Positions 46,600 to 58,660 are shown, counted from the first letter of the stretch. The stretch is 64,000 nt of DNA from Siphonodentalium dalli (GCA_032622095.1 CP136064.1:42495912-42559911); one strand, 5' to 3'. A program made the numbers and translations. Notes: generated from the letters alone by a model not told the origin.

Positions 46600-48339
46600 A
46601 TTACTATTATGAGCTGTCTTGGGAAGCTTTTTACTAGAATTTTGAATAACAGATTGAATGAATATGCAGTATCCGAGGAAATTATTGATAAAAATCAAGC
46701 CTGATTTAGGAACGGATTTTCAACAATGGACCACATGTCTTTACATTTTCTTTCGAGTTTGTACAAACAGTCCAAAAAGGAATTATTCTGCATGCTCATC
46801 GATTTTAAGCAGGCGTTTGACAAATTGACACGGTATGGAGACATGGACTTTGGCAGAAAATGATAACTTCTGGCATAACAGGTCGATGTTTACAATTTAT
46901 AATGAATATGTATATATATATAGTCGTGTCAAATCCTTGGTTAAAATAGGTGGTAATATTTCACACACCTTCAAGTGTCACTCTGGGGTTTTGCAGGGAG
47001 AGAACTTATCATCTTTTTTTTTTATTTTCGTTGTACATCAACGACCTTGAAGGTTTTCTATCAGCCAATAACGTCCAAGGACTCAGTACCATTCAAAATT
47101 CTCTTTCAAATGAACTTAATGTGTATACCAAATTACTTGTTTTATTATAATTATGCAGATGACACCGTTATTCTTGCAGAATCAATGAAGGATATGAGAA
47201 GAAACATTAAATATTTTCGGATTATTGTTCATTGTGGAGACTGACCATAAATACATCGAAAACCAAAATGATGGTGCTTGGGTCGGGTAGGAAGCCGCGC
47301 ACTCGACTAAATGTGAATGGACACGAGATCGAAATTGTAAATAAATATACCTACCTTGTAATTCCTATTATCAAAGCTAATAATTTTAGTAAAGCCCGTA
47401 AATATATGCTCTCAAAGGCAAATCGGGCAATGTATAGTCTAATTTACAAATCGAGAGAATTTTGTATACCTATACTACATCAAATAGAACTTTTCTCCAA
47501 AACCGTTAAACCGATTCTCTTATATGGATGTGCGATTTGGGGTTAGCAAGACATACATGAACTTGAGAGACTGCAAATTAAATATTTGAACTTCATTTTG
47601 AACTTGAAATCGAGCACACCAGATGTCATGGTATATGGAGAAAACAGGCGTTTGTCCCCTCTGTGTAGATATTGATACTAGGATGATATACTACTGGGCA
47701 AATGTTGTTAACGCAGGAGAGAAAAAAGATTAACGGAATTTTATTCGTACTTATTACGCTTGTTTAGAAATATGACATTTATGCACCCATGGATATCGCA
47801 CGTTGAAAACATTTTACTGAAAACTGATCATTATTACCCGTGGGACATACAAGTGTCGGAACGTACTAAATCATCTTGGTTGATAGAATCCGTTAAAAGT
47901 TCGTTAGTCACACATTATAGATGGCACAAACGAGTAAATTCTATGAGTAAATGTTCTTTAGATAAGGTTTTCAAACCCGATTTTAGAGCCGAACGTTATT
48001 TAAATAGCACGTCTATGAATGACGTCAGAACTATGGCTAGGTTCAGATGCAGAAGCTACCACTTACACATTGAGACTATAGTACATGGAATGAACACAGA
48101 AACACTCAATTCTGTAACTTGTGCAGCGGAGATAGAGTTGGAGACGCTATATGTTCACTGAAAAGACGATTTATACCTTTCTCGTTAACAAGTTCCCCCA
48201 ACTTGTTACAGTTTAAGATCATCATGGGAACATAAGACGCTATTTTAATACACAAAATGTGTGATTTTATCAGAAATATAGAACAACTAACTTGTTCACC
48301 GCCAAGACAAAGAAATACAATACAGTAATGTTTATGTAT
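46600..48339 (+). pseudogene. Degenerate non-LTR retrotransposon reverse transcriptase
   Basis: Fragments in several frames give, in order: LGKLFTRILNNRLNEY with a stop where family members have glycine (46702-46704), FRNGFSTMDHM, LIDFKQAFD, GVLQGENLS, YINDLEGFLS, the catalytic YADDTVILAES, LTINTSKTKMMVLG, the 'KYTYL' region, ILLYGCAIWG, and a C-terminal frame ending ETLYVH-stop at 48161. At least four frame changes and two stops make it dead. The motifs are those of Jockey/CR1-group LINE ORF2. The 5' endonuclease part is missing; the upstream hAT element ends 18 bp before it. Confidence 0.88.
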
Positions 48340-48827
48340 TTAAAGGTACTCAACCCGTAAAGAGGGTCCCCATCTCAACAGATTCCAACAACAACAATCC
48401 GATCAGAGGGTCCTATATTACTATTTATTTGGCTTTGGGGGTGAAAAATATTTGATTCGAGTCGAGGAACCCATCAAACAAAGCTCAGAGTTATTAGATA
48501 TTGATTTTTGAAAATTCGTATGTTCTCGAGATGAGTACTTATAACTGCCGTCAATTTGGTAACCTGCTCGAGATATTACGCCAAAATTCTATTCAAACAG
48601 ACAAGGATGGATAACTCTATAATCAAGTGGGTAATAATAACGAATTTTTGACTATCTTCTGGGCCAGGAAGAATTCCCGATAATGAAAAATAATAGATTT
48701 CTAAAATCGATATCTAACAAATCTGAGCTTTGATGGGTGACTTCCTCGACTCGAATCAAATATTTTTGACCCCCGAAGCCATTGAAATAGTAATTGAGAG
48801 GAGTTTTATCGGATTGAGTACCTTTAA
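48340..48827. mobile_element. 488-bp TTAA-type MITE inside the LINE 3' region
   Basis: Ends TTAAAGGTACTCAA and TTGAGTACCTTTAA, sharing TTAA at each edge as in piggyBac or Kolobok insertion. It is a large imperfect foldback: TTTGATTCGAGTCGAGGAA mirrors TTCCTCGACTCGAATCAAA. It is near-identical to 62832-63308. The LINE tail resumes at 48828. Confidence 0.85.
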
Positions 48828-48935
48828 TGACCGTCATCGTCATATATTGTTTATGTATATTATTTGTGACCTCTCAGACATGTCAATTTTTTGACCTATT
48901 GAGAGTGAATAAAGAATTGAATTGTGACACAGGCA
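48828..48935 (+). mobile_element. LINE 3' tail after MITE insertion
   Basis: 'ACCGTCATCGTCATATATTG' to 'GAATAAAGAATTGAATTG'. This continues the non-coding tail split by the MITE. Confidence 0.5.
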
Positions 48936-49207
48936 GTAGAGTATCGAGTGAATTAAATCGCATTTAATATGCAATGTGTACTCAAGCAATGATGTGTCTA
49001 AATTGACTTCGTCGGGCTGGGGGGGGGGGGGCGGACTGTTGCACCAAATTGTGCCTATCCCATCTTAGTGTAGTATCCCTACGACTGGTATAATGTTGTT
49101 GTTCAATTGAGACCCGACACTTTGTATGTGGTAGGAGACTTTTTTAACGATAGACAATCTCTGAAAGTATAGGTAATTTCTATCCTGAAATATCTGTTTA
49201 AATTTCC

Positions 49208-49345
49208 ATCCGGAATTGCCAGGGACGTGGCTAGATGGTCTCCATTGTGGTGTCATACTTAGAATTTCAAAAGTCCAGGAAATCGTGATTGCACATCTTG
49301 CACTGCGCGAAGTGTCCAACTGGTACTTCAACATTTCCAACTGTT
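49208..49345. mobile_element. hAT-type element end, interrupted
   Basis: CAGGGACGTGGCTAGATGG is the terminus of the family at 45442 and 50142, followed by 'TGGTACTTCAACATTTCCAAC'. It is cut at 49346 by a TTAA-type MITE. Confidence 0.65.
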
Positions 49346-49725
49346 TTAAAGGTACTCAATCCGATCAGACGGTCCCCATACCATCAAGATACAACAACAA
49401 CAACAACATTCAAAATACGCTTTAGTTATCAGAATCGATTTATTGCAACAAAATAATGCTAACCACTGTCAACTGTGGTATCAAATTTCCCAAAACTTTT
49501 TATTTATCAACATTTTGTTCACAAAATATGGCCATATTATCACTAAAGTATCACAAAATCTGTCCGTATTACCACTTGATTTTAGAGTATCCATCTTCAT
49601 CCGCAATTTTGTCCGAGACCCTTTGATGGGTGGTTCTTAGACTCGAAATCAAATATTTTTACCCCCCCCCCCAAGCCAAAGAAATAGTATTTTAGGAGCG
49701 TCTGATCGGATTGAGCTGATCGACA
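49346..49725. mobile_element. TTAA-type MITE, one end intact
   Basis: TTAAAGGTACTCAATCCGAT start, ACAACAACAACAACAACA, 'CCAAAGAAATAGTATTTTAG', then 'TCTGATCGGATTGAG' without the final ACCTTTAA. Its internal sequence differs from the copies at 48.3 and 62.8 kb but matches 21131-21395. Confidence 0.65.
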
Positions 49726-50133
49726 CAATATGGTTAGAGATTTTCTGATTTAAATCAAGATCTATGAGAATCAGTTCAACCAATTTTGGTGCGAACAATC
49801 CAGCTACTGAGCCAGTATTGAATATTTTGAACCGAAGTGGGAGCGGGTGAGATATCCATCAATCCCTCTGTCGATATACGTCCCTGCCCATTAATCCACA
49901 ATCCAACTCATGCCCTGCATTCTGCGGCGTGAGATTGTGACGAAATTATTTCTATTTTCGTTAGTTAAATACAAGAAACCAATGTCAGCACCTAATTAAC
50001 GAACCGGCGGCCGACTCCGCCGTCTCCGACCACAACCCCCAGTGCATGGGCTGCAGAACGAAAAAAGTCTATAAAAGTTGAAATATAAGACTTACAAATT
50101 ATCTTTTTCATTTCTTTTATTTGTAATTGACAT
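49726..50133. other. No gene recognised
   Basis: Short stretch without an ordered repeat or exon. Confidence 0.4.
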
Positions 50134-50141
50134 AGCTTATC

Positions 50142-51233
50142 CAGGGACGTGGCTAGAGAGTCTCCCGTTGGTGGGGTGTCCACATTGGGAAATTCCAATT
50201 GCACCCCCCCCCCCTTGAATCAGAATCAGACCAAACACAAGTTTTGCATAATTCCATTTGCACCCTCCTTGCTCCTCAGTGCTCAGGCCTAATATCCTAT
50301 ACATGCTTCTATATTCCCGGTATGAGAACATTAAGATATTTTAAACTGAAACATTGCATAAATCCTAACATCTAAGGGTCTAACTCTAGATAAATGCACA
50401 TGCACAACTACGGACAAGAGACCAGGACACACCGGGCTGACCATGGTTGTTCGGCTCGGTGTGAGAAAATTTTGAAACATTTACAAGAAAACCGCAAATC
50501 CTAGCATCTGGACTGGCCTCAACTGAAGCTTTCCTATAACGTTGGATGTATCAAACCTCATACCCCCCTCAGGTTGGGAAATGATCCAACTGATGACCAT
50601 TTTAGTCCACAAGTTTGACCAAATGTAGTAAAATATTCTTTTGTTAAACTAATTAGCAGTTTTGTATTTGCCACGGTTGCGGGACAAAGACACACCGGGA
50701 AAATTTTGAAATCTGAACAAGAAAATCGCAAAATCCTAGCATCTAGACTAGCCTCAAGCCCTCCTATAGAGTTGGAAATTTCAAACCTGACACCCCCACT
50801 TAGGTTGGAAAATTTCCAACTGATGACAATTCCAATGACATTGTTGACCAAATGTATGACAATATTGTTTTCTTAAATTAACCAGCAGTTTTTGACTGGC
50901 CACGGGGGAGTAACCAGGACACAAGCTTTCCAAGTGTTGGAAATTTCCAACCTGTCACCCCCCCCCCCCCCCCCCCCAAGGTTGGAAAATTTCCAACTGA
51001 TGACCTTTTCTGTTCAAAATTTTGACCAAAAATAGGAAAATATGCAAATATTGGTCCAAAAACAATTAATTCCCCCCAATAAATTGTTTGAAAATCAAAA
51101 TACAAGAACATTTTCAACCTATTGTTGATGTGAAATTTCCAACTAATGTTTTGGCAGGTATGAAATTTCCAACTGTTGAAAATTTTGACCAAAGTTGGGG
51201 GTGTCGAGACACCCCCAAACCCCCCAGCTTCTG
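50142..51233 (-). mobile_element. 1.09-kb non-autonomous hAT-type element
   Basis: Starts CAGGGACGTGGCTAGA, ends CCCAGCTTCTG, flanked by the exact 8-bp repeat AGCTTATC (50134-50141, 51234-51241). The interior is the reverse of 45442-46581, with GTTGGAAATTTCCAAC palindromes about every 150-180 bp and a long C-run (50957-50977). The 97- and 121-codon minus frames have counterparts in the other copy only because the DNA is homologous. Confidence 0.85.
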
Positions 51234-51241
51234 AGCTTATC

Positions 51242-51979
51242 ACAAACCAAAAATCAACATTATTGACATAACGTTAAAGTGACACAACAATCTTCCCCGG
51301 TATACCCCGATTGACTGAATCAATAACATATATATATACGGCGGAATCCCGCAGATAACTATTTTTAGCCACAATTCCAATCCGCGCGATCCGATTGGTC
51401 GGCGATCTTTCGTCACCAATTTGATACGATTGTTTTGAGAATAATAACTCTCATTCTCAAGACCAAATAAATTAATTAAAACTTAATTAGTTAGAACGCA
51501 TATTTGAGTTAGATTATCGGAGTTTTATCTCCGTGTATGTTGTGTTGAATGGGAATGTTGGGTCCTCACATATGAAATCAACGATTATTGCCTGGAAAAC
51601 TTGTCAAAAACTCGGTTCGAATTGAAGTTCGTGTGATCAGATCAGGCTATGTTGCATGTTGACATTCTAATTGAATATTGTCAACAGCGGGAATTCTCAT
51701 CCTGATGACCCAGGAGAGTGACTCAGGTCACAATTAATGGGAACTTTTGGAGAACCTATCGTTCAAACACGCAGATAAAAAAAAAACAGTGTGGGTAGAT
51801 AGCGTCAGAAAAATGTACATGTAGCAAGTGCAATTTGACACTAAAATTTACATGTATGTCTTTGGACTGGACTGGCCGCAGTAGGCCTACACTAGTACAG
51901 GCCTTGCATATTCAAATTGAACTAAAGTCTCCAACAGTGACCTGTAGTATTAAAATAACTAATTTCAAAATGTGTGGCC
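51242..51979. other. No gene recognised
   Basis: AT-rich sequence. The frame at 51835-52017 runs into the terminal repeat of the next element. Confidence 0.45.
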
Positions 51980-51985
51980 CAGTAT

Positions 51986-52480
51986 TGTGGGATGCCAAAT
52001 TGACATTTAATAAATAATTGAGCTTAATCGCAATAAGGAATACCTTATTAGCGCAATAAGTAAAAATCTAATTGCCCTTAAGCACAATAAGAGATTCCTT
52101 ATTGCGTTTAAGCGCAATAAGGAATTTCCTTATTGGGCTTAAGTGCAATAAGAATATTCCTTATTGCGCTTAAGCGCAAATAAGGAATATTACATAAACT
52201 CCCTATAATTCCAATAGTGTAGTCCATGGTGAATGGGTGGAGTTTATTGGTCACATGGTGACTGTCCACGTGTAGGCCTATTCAGATTCCATCAGATTCT
52301 ATCCCTGTTAACAGGCAAATATAGGATAATTCTACTATTTTCTCATGAGGGAGATATTAATTGCACTTAAGCACAATAAGGATGTATTGCGGTTAAGCGT
52401 ATAATAAGGAATGTTCTTAATAAGATTCCTTTTTGCGCTTAAGCTCAATTATTTATTAAATGTCAATTTGGCATCCCATA
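51986..52480. mobile_element. 495-bp palindrome-array element, 6-bp target duplication
   Basis: Flanked by CAGTAT (51980-51985, 52481-52486). Terminal inverted repeats of about 42 bp begin T(A/G)TGGGATGCCAAATTG and continue through ACATTTAATAAATAATTGAG. Inside, CTTATTGCGCTTAAG-type units recur every ~30 bp. No coding sequence. Confidence 0.85.
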
Positions 52481-52532
52481 CAGTATTAGATATATTGGGA
52501 GGAGGGTAGATCATGCCATGAATCTCTACTCT

Positions 52533-53103
52533 TATGGGATGCCAAATTGACATTTAATAAATAATTGAGCTTAAGCGCAATAAGGAATCTCTTATTGCGC
52601 TTAACGCTTAAGGAATATTCTATTGCGCTTAAGCGCAATTAGATCTTCCCTTATGCGCTTAAGCGCAATAAGAACATTCCTTATTGCGCTTAAGCGCAAT
52701 TACATCCTTATTGCGATTAAGCGCAATTATTATCTCCCTCATGAGATCACCCCTCTGCAAATAGTAGAATTATCATATATTGCCTGTTAACAGGGATAGA
52801 TATTGATTGCACCATGGACTAAACCATTTGAATTATAGGGAGTTTATGTAATATTCCTTATTGCGCTTAAGCACAATTAGCTCTTATTGCGCTTAAGCGC
52901 AATAAGGAAATTCCTTATTGCGCTTAAGCGCAATAAGAATGTTCCTTATTGCGCTTAAGCGCAATAAGAATCTCTTATTGCGCTTAAGCGCAATAAGGAA
53001 TCTCTTATTGCTCTTAAGCGCAATAAGGAATTTTCTTATTGCGCTTGATTCCTTATTGCGCTTAAGCTCAATTATTTATTAAATGTCAATTTGGCATCCC
53101 ATA
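52533..53103. mobile_element. 571-bp palindrome-array element, 6-bp target duplication
   Basis: Flanked by TACTCT (52527-52532, 53104-53109), with TATGGGATGCCAAATTG ends as in the copy 50 bp upstream. It holds about a dozen units centred on GCGCTTAAGCGC, most extended to ATTGCGCTTAAGCGCAAT. Two outer blocks are separated by ~120 bp of unrelated sequence (52735-52855). Confidence 0.88.
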
Positions 53104-53179
53104 TACTCTGGCTAATATGACTTTGGGGCATAGATTTGGGCCATAGCTATGGTCATATAGCAATAATGTGGTGTCACTG

Positions 53180-53420
53180 TATAAGGGCTTGCTTACCTCA
53201 TATGGTGTACTTATTGACTTAAATCGGGTGAAAACCCCTATTGTCATATTATCAGCATCCCTGTCCCAAAAATTGGTGTTTCATTCCGGGAGCTTTGATG
53301 TCTCACTCCTCGAGCTCTGGTAGTTTTATTAAATCAGCGGCTCTTGCACAGATCTATAGTATTTCCAGGTCATATACTGTAGCGGGAATATGGTGTCACC
53401 GAGGACCTGCTTCCCAAATA
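53180..53420 (+). repeat. Copy of the repeat at 4080-4480
   Basis: 'GGGCTTGCTTACCTCATATG', 'TATTATCAGCATCCCTGTC', 'GAGCTCTGGTAGTTTTATTAA' and 'TTGCACAGATCTATAG' match the two units at 4.1-4.5 kb. Confidence 0.6.
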
Positions 53421-53680
53421 TGGTGTACCTGTATATGTACTCGAAAATCAAAGTTGCTCCAACTAATACAGAAGTTAATACTACCACGAGTTGCCACAAC
53501 TAAAACAGAAGGTAATGCTATTGCAAGTCTAGCATTTCGATAAAGAACTTAGGCTTGCTCCCATGCAAACCAATGAAAACAAGAGGTGATATGTCAATAA
53601 GAGCTAAGGTTGAGTTATGGATAAATCTATTTATTCACCAGGGATGTTTAGATACATACATGTATAACCATGAAATGCGC

Positions 53681-54279
53681 TTAAAGGGGTACTGTACGCC
53701 ATTTTCAATAAATTTCCGGTGATAACAACGATCTATTATCGATACTATATAGAAATATAAGTAATTTGAGTCGAAGATGTATTCTGTAAACGCTCAGGTT
53801 AATAGGCTATCTTAAAATTTTATAATTTAAAAGTTAATAATTTAATATAAATTGATTTTTGGCTCCAGCCATAAAATGGCGTCTCTTAAAATTGGAATTT
53901 CCGTGTACAAAACGTAATCAAATTATAATTGAGGGATACTGGATTAATAAAACAATTGCACACACGATCGTTTGAAACATTATGCTTATACGGGGAGAAA
54001 ACCCAAGCCACTCATTGACTACTGACCATACACTAACTTAAATGAGTATATGGGACTGCTAAGCATATAATATAATGTTTATTTGATTCATTTGGTTGAA
54101 AACTGTACAAAAATTACTCGACAACGACAATTTGTATTTTTGCATTCCGGTAAATTTGCCATCCGTAACAATACTTCGTACTCAACAGACTTTAAAAAAA
54201 TGGAAAAGTTGTTACCTTATTCTCCGACTCGGGGATTATAGAAACCAACAACAACATCTTGGGTACATTACCCCTTTAA
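53681..54279. mobile_element. 599-bp TTAA-type element nested in a CTTAAG array
   Basis: The edges are TTAAAGGGGTA and TACCCCTTTAA. The flanks GCGC|TTAA and TTAA|G reconstitute the CTTAAG core of the palindrome array, so it inserted into one of those units. The interior is AT-rich with no transposase. Confidence 0.75.
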
Positions 54280-54515
54280 GATTTGGCAATTGATTGTGCG
54301 TAAGCAAAATTGATTGCGCTTAAGCACAAATAATTATGTTTTCAAGAACAAATCACTATGCTTAAGCACAATCGATTGCACTTAAGAGCAATGATTGCTC
54401 TTAAGCACAATGATAAGTTCAACTAATTGTGCTTAAGTGTAATTATTTGTGCTTAAGTGCAATTAATTGCACTTAAGCGCACTTCATTATTAAATGACAA
54501 TTTGGCCTCCCAGAG
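54280..54515. repeat. Degenerate TTAAGCGCAA array, right end
   Basis: About eight diverged units (TGCGCTTAAGCACAA, TTGTGCTTAAGTGTAA and others), ending TTAAATGACAATTTGGC. This matches the inner terminal repeat of the 52-kb elements. Confidence 0.7.
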
Positions 54516-55840
54516 GCGAATGCCCGTATAAATCATATTCTACCAGTACAAAACCTCAGGAACTTTTTAAAGTATTGATAGAGAACCTTATAAAGCTGAA
54601 AAAATAACAAGGGGAATATATTTCTTTATTAATACCTGTCGCTTAATAGTTTATTCATAAGTAGGTGAAAGTGCCAACTCGAGATGACATTATTTAACAG
54701 ACTTGATGGGTGAGTTTGCTATGCGCACTTACAATCATGGAATTTCTGCAGGGTAATTAAGTCAGTGTTTTTGTGATATCAGCTCACTAAAGCCACAAAA
54801 AGCATGCATTTTCGAGCTGGGACCACCCCATACTTTGAAGTTGATTATCGAGGAACAAATATAAACAAAGAAATATGTTCCCTGCCTTGTTTGTTCAATG
54901 TTATAAAGTTCATTATCAAAACATAAAAAAATTCCCAAGTTTTGTACTGATGGAATAAGATCTCTACAGGCGCTAAGCAGAGTAAAGATTCATGACATGA
55001 TCTAGGGGAGGGGGTTTCTTCATTTTCAACAAGATAGCTCCAGGCTGTTGACCCAACATTCAACAATAATTTGAACAAGGACTAAATCATGCCAGAAGCT
55101 CCCACAAAAATATTCATGATTGCCAATTACTCAATTAATAAATTCAATTGCAAGTCTATCACAGCTAGTGACAGTCAGTTGTGGTATTCAGTTATTAACA
55201 GACTTGTAATTATATTAAATTTAATTCATTAGTGAAAATTCATACATGTGTTAAGTACCTTATTAATAAATCATTTAAAATAAGTCTTCTTAAATATATC
55301 TCTTCATGATATTGATGATGTCCATCCCTCTCATGGCAGACCCCAGACTCCTATACTGAATACTAATAACAAATAGGTGGTTTTTCTGTTTACCAGCAGG
55401 TACCAGATAAGAACATATGTATAGTGACAATGGAGTGAAATCTCCTGGAACTGTAAGATTTATCTCACAGTTTGTCACTGAGCATCAAATTGATTATTTA
55501 TTTGTCAATATGACATATTTAGATATAATTCAGTCTCATACTTCTTGGTGAGCTGGGGTTATGGACAATATTTCAGCAGCAAAAATGTAATTATTTTCAT
55601 ATTTATAATAGTGTGAAATAACCATGGCTTCTATCCTATATTTTTTATCTTGTACCCATGATTCACCTATGTTATTCAGGATTTATGGGAGGTGCTAGTA
55701 TACCATCAGTAGTCAGAGTAATCAAAACTATGTGGTTCATTTATGAGACAAAATACCGAACCTGGAGGGTCGGAACTAAAACTAATTACAACAAAAATTG
55801 TCTATTTAGGAATAAAATCAATTAACCCTTTCATTATGGG
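54516..55840. other. No gene recognised
   Basis: AT-rich DNA with short frames on the minus strand (54845-55078, 55290-55478) that show no motif. Confidence 0.45.
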
Positions 55841-55844
55841 AGCA

Positions 55845-57290
55845 GCATTCACCCTTCCATGATTGGAGCATTGGAAATATTGCAAAAAAAACCTGTGCTA
55901 ATGCATTCTCTTATATATGGTAGTTTCCAGTAGGGATCCTAGAATATATAAGAGAATATATTACATTGGCCTAACAATATTTACCTTGACCTTGTAAGCC
56001 AGTGCATTCTCTTATATATGTGAGACTACCTATGGTACCTGCAGATTTAAGGGAATGCACTGGCACATGATTCAATGCTCCACTAGCGCAGCTCCCATCA
56101 AGAAATGGTTATATTATATATTTGAGTCTCCCAAGTTCTTCCAACTGCATATTTTGTAGATTTTATTTTCCTGCTTTACAGAAGAAATTTAATCATTTAC
56201 AAATTTCCAAATTCACTAAAGATGGATTATCTCTTCCTCTAACATGTGTTGTATAGTTTACTGGTCATAAAATAATAAAAATAAGCCGGAGATACCTGTC
56301 TGGAAATGTTACTATCAATTAATATTGATTTTAAATCAATATGTATTTTTTAATGCGAGAATTAAGTGGGATATATATTTGTTCCTATTTTTTTTAGAAA
56401 AAGTTCCAATAAACACGAGCCCTAAAATACTGGACATTGATTGTATGCTTATTATAATACTAATTGATAGAAGTGTTTCCAGACAGGGGTCTTCGATTCA
56501 TATTTATTATGTTATACACAGGAAACTATAAAATACTTGTTATAGAAAGAGATAATGATTAATCCATCTGTAAGAGTAAGTGTTTTTCAAGTTGTGTGTC
56601 TTCAAGAATTGGAGTGTATCACACTGAGCCAAATTCAATATATGATGGTCAGGTATTTCAAAGACTAGAAACAAAATTAACAGCTTTTTCATAGTTTTAG
56701 TAATTTTCTGACTAGATTGTGTACAAAACATGATTTCTTATTAGTCTATGGTGAAGACAAAACTATATTTGAACAAATTATGTGTTAGACTTACAAACTG
56801 TGAAGGGATTTCCAAACACATTGTGATGCTATCGTTTTACAATTGAAAGTGTTCTAAATAATTTTGCACATTTCATGACTGGAGCTTCCTGAAATTTAGC
56901 GAAAACACTGTACCAATGCATTCTCTTATATATGACAGTCTCCCATAGGCAGACTCACATATTTAAGAGAATTCATTGGCCTAACAACATTTATCTTGAC
57001 CATGCAAGCCAGTGCATTCTTTTATATTTACAACCTGCCATATGGGAGACCATTATTTATGATTAATCCTTCCATAATTGGAGCTTCATGAAATTGTTTG
57101 AAAACTTGTGCCAATGCATTCTCTTATATATGCGAGTCTCCAATAGGATGCCTTGTATATATAAGAGAATGCATTAAGCTAACAATACTTATATTGAACT
57201 TCTAAGCCAGTGCAGTCTCTTATATTTAAGATTGTATATACGCGAGATTCATATATATAAAAGAATGCATAAGCATGACTGGTTGTTTTT
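55845..57290. repeat. Diverged hairpin cluster (five to six hairpins)
   Basis: Hairpins or remnants start near 55897, 55998, 56912, 57000 (one arm only), 57110 and 57206. All derive from the GCCAATGCATTCTCTTATAT hairpin. They occur in two blocks (55.85-56.1 and 56.87-57.28 kb), each led by 'CCATNATTGGAGC'. The 55998-56064 hairpin has CCAGTGC paired with GCACTGG, in place of CCAATGC/GCATTGG. Confidence 0.75.
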
Positions 57291-58080
57291 TCTATTTATG
57301 CCCCAACATTTGTTAAACAGACAAAAATGCCAAAAAATGGCATTTTTGGAAAAGTATCAAGACTGAAGGAGTAATCTCAGTCATAAGTTAATTTTATTCA
57401 ACAAAACACCAAAAAAAAAAATGCCATGAGAAAAACAGGGTATATGGATTTAAATTTATTTCAATTTGCTCTGGAGGTGGGGGGGGGGGGTTAATATATA
57501 TTCAGACACATATGATACTTTTTTACATTTTACCATTTCTGCGATTCACCCACCCCCGCAACCAATTTCTTTCCCTCTTTACAATTGTTTTCCCAAAGCA
57601 TTTTTCAACACCCCTCCCCATCTGTCTGTCTGAATATATATGTGGAGATTCTATGAGGAAACAACTATTTTTTACCATCTTACCATCCGCCCAGAACATT
57701 AAACCTTTCTAAGGCTGAATGGGTCACCGTCACTCTCACCAAAAAAAGTGCTGAAGGGTACACATGGTTTGAAAATGTGCTGAAGGTTTGTGATCGCCAC
57801 TAACACCGTTACTTAAACTGTGTTTCTGAAAGTCTGACGCCCATGAGCAGTTTGTTTTCAGTTCATTTTCTGTTCATTGGAACGTAATCAATTATTCTCT
57901 AACAGAAATCATGGCAGATACGAAATCTAAACGTCATTTAGAACGACATTTCAAACCCTGTATACCATTCAGCACATTTTCAAATCCTGTGTACCCTTCA
58001 GCACTTTTTTTGGTGAGAGTGACCCCTTCAGCCTTACTAAGTTAGATACATGTAGGTCTACCACTACATATAACGCTGTA
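57291..58080. other. No gene recognised
   Basis: Contains a G-run (57478-57490) and a pair of 'TTCAGCACTTTTTTTGGTGAG'-related sequences in opposite orientation near 57735 and 57995. They may bound a small degenerate element. Confidence 0.35.
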
Positions 58081-58084
58081 AGGC

Positions 58085-58165
58085 AATAAAAACCAATTAT
58101 GCTTTTAAAGCGTAATGGAGTTACGCTTAAGCATAATCAGCCATTACATGTTAGATTGATCTCCC
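58085..58165. repeat. Single unit and end of a CTTAAG-type element
   Basis: GTTACGCTTAAGCATAATC followed by TAGATTGATCTCCCATATAG, whose reverse starts TATGGGA like the 52-kb elements. Confidence 0.5.
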
Positions 58166-58314
58166 ATATAGTACTTAATATATGCAATGACAATGTTGTT
58201 GTTTGAGCCATCCAAATGATTTTGGAGTATAAATATAAGCAGCAAGTGAAATAATTGAAAAATAATTTATTATATATGATAAACAAGCATAAATTATAAA
58301 TAGTTAAGCAATAG

Positions 58315-58660
58315 TTCCTTGTTAGCATTGTTGAAAACATCCCATACTGTTGTTCCCCTCGCAGAGCAGATAGAAAACCGTCAATGTCACTGATATCAAC
58401 AACCGACTATTCCAGGTGGTTCCATTCCACAGTTGTTTTAACAAAGAAGGAGTGTTCGTATTGTGAGCTGCTAGTACGCAGAAGTTGGAACGATTCTGTG
58501 TTGTTACACACCTCCTTCTCCACCGGATTTTGACTGACACGTACAGTCCTCAAATTTTGTTGGCTGTAGCCTGTATTTGCCTTGTGTTTTAGATAATCAG
58601 GCTTAGGAAGTGCTGGGAGCAACCCCATGACTATTTTGTGGTATTTAACCAGTCGCTGTT
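58315..58660 (-). pseudogene. C-terminal remnant of a LINE ORF2
   Basis: The minus-strand frame gives LLRTSSSQYEHSFFVKTTVE, WNHLE, a stop, then SVVDISDIDGFLSAL. The pattern 'YxxSFFxxTxxxWNxL' followed by a hydrophobic 'ID.FLSAL' segment is the usual C-terminus of CR1-group ORF2. One in-frame stop interrupts it, and the upstream reverse transcriptase is absent. Confidence 0.7.
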
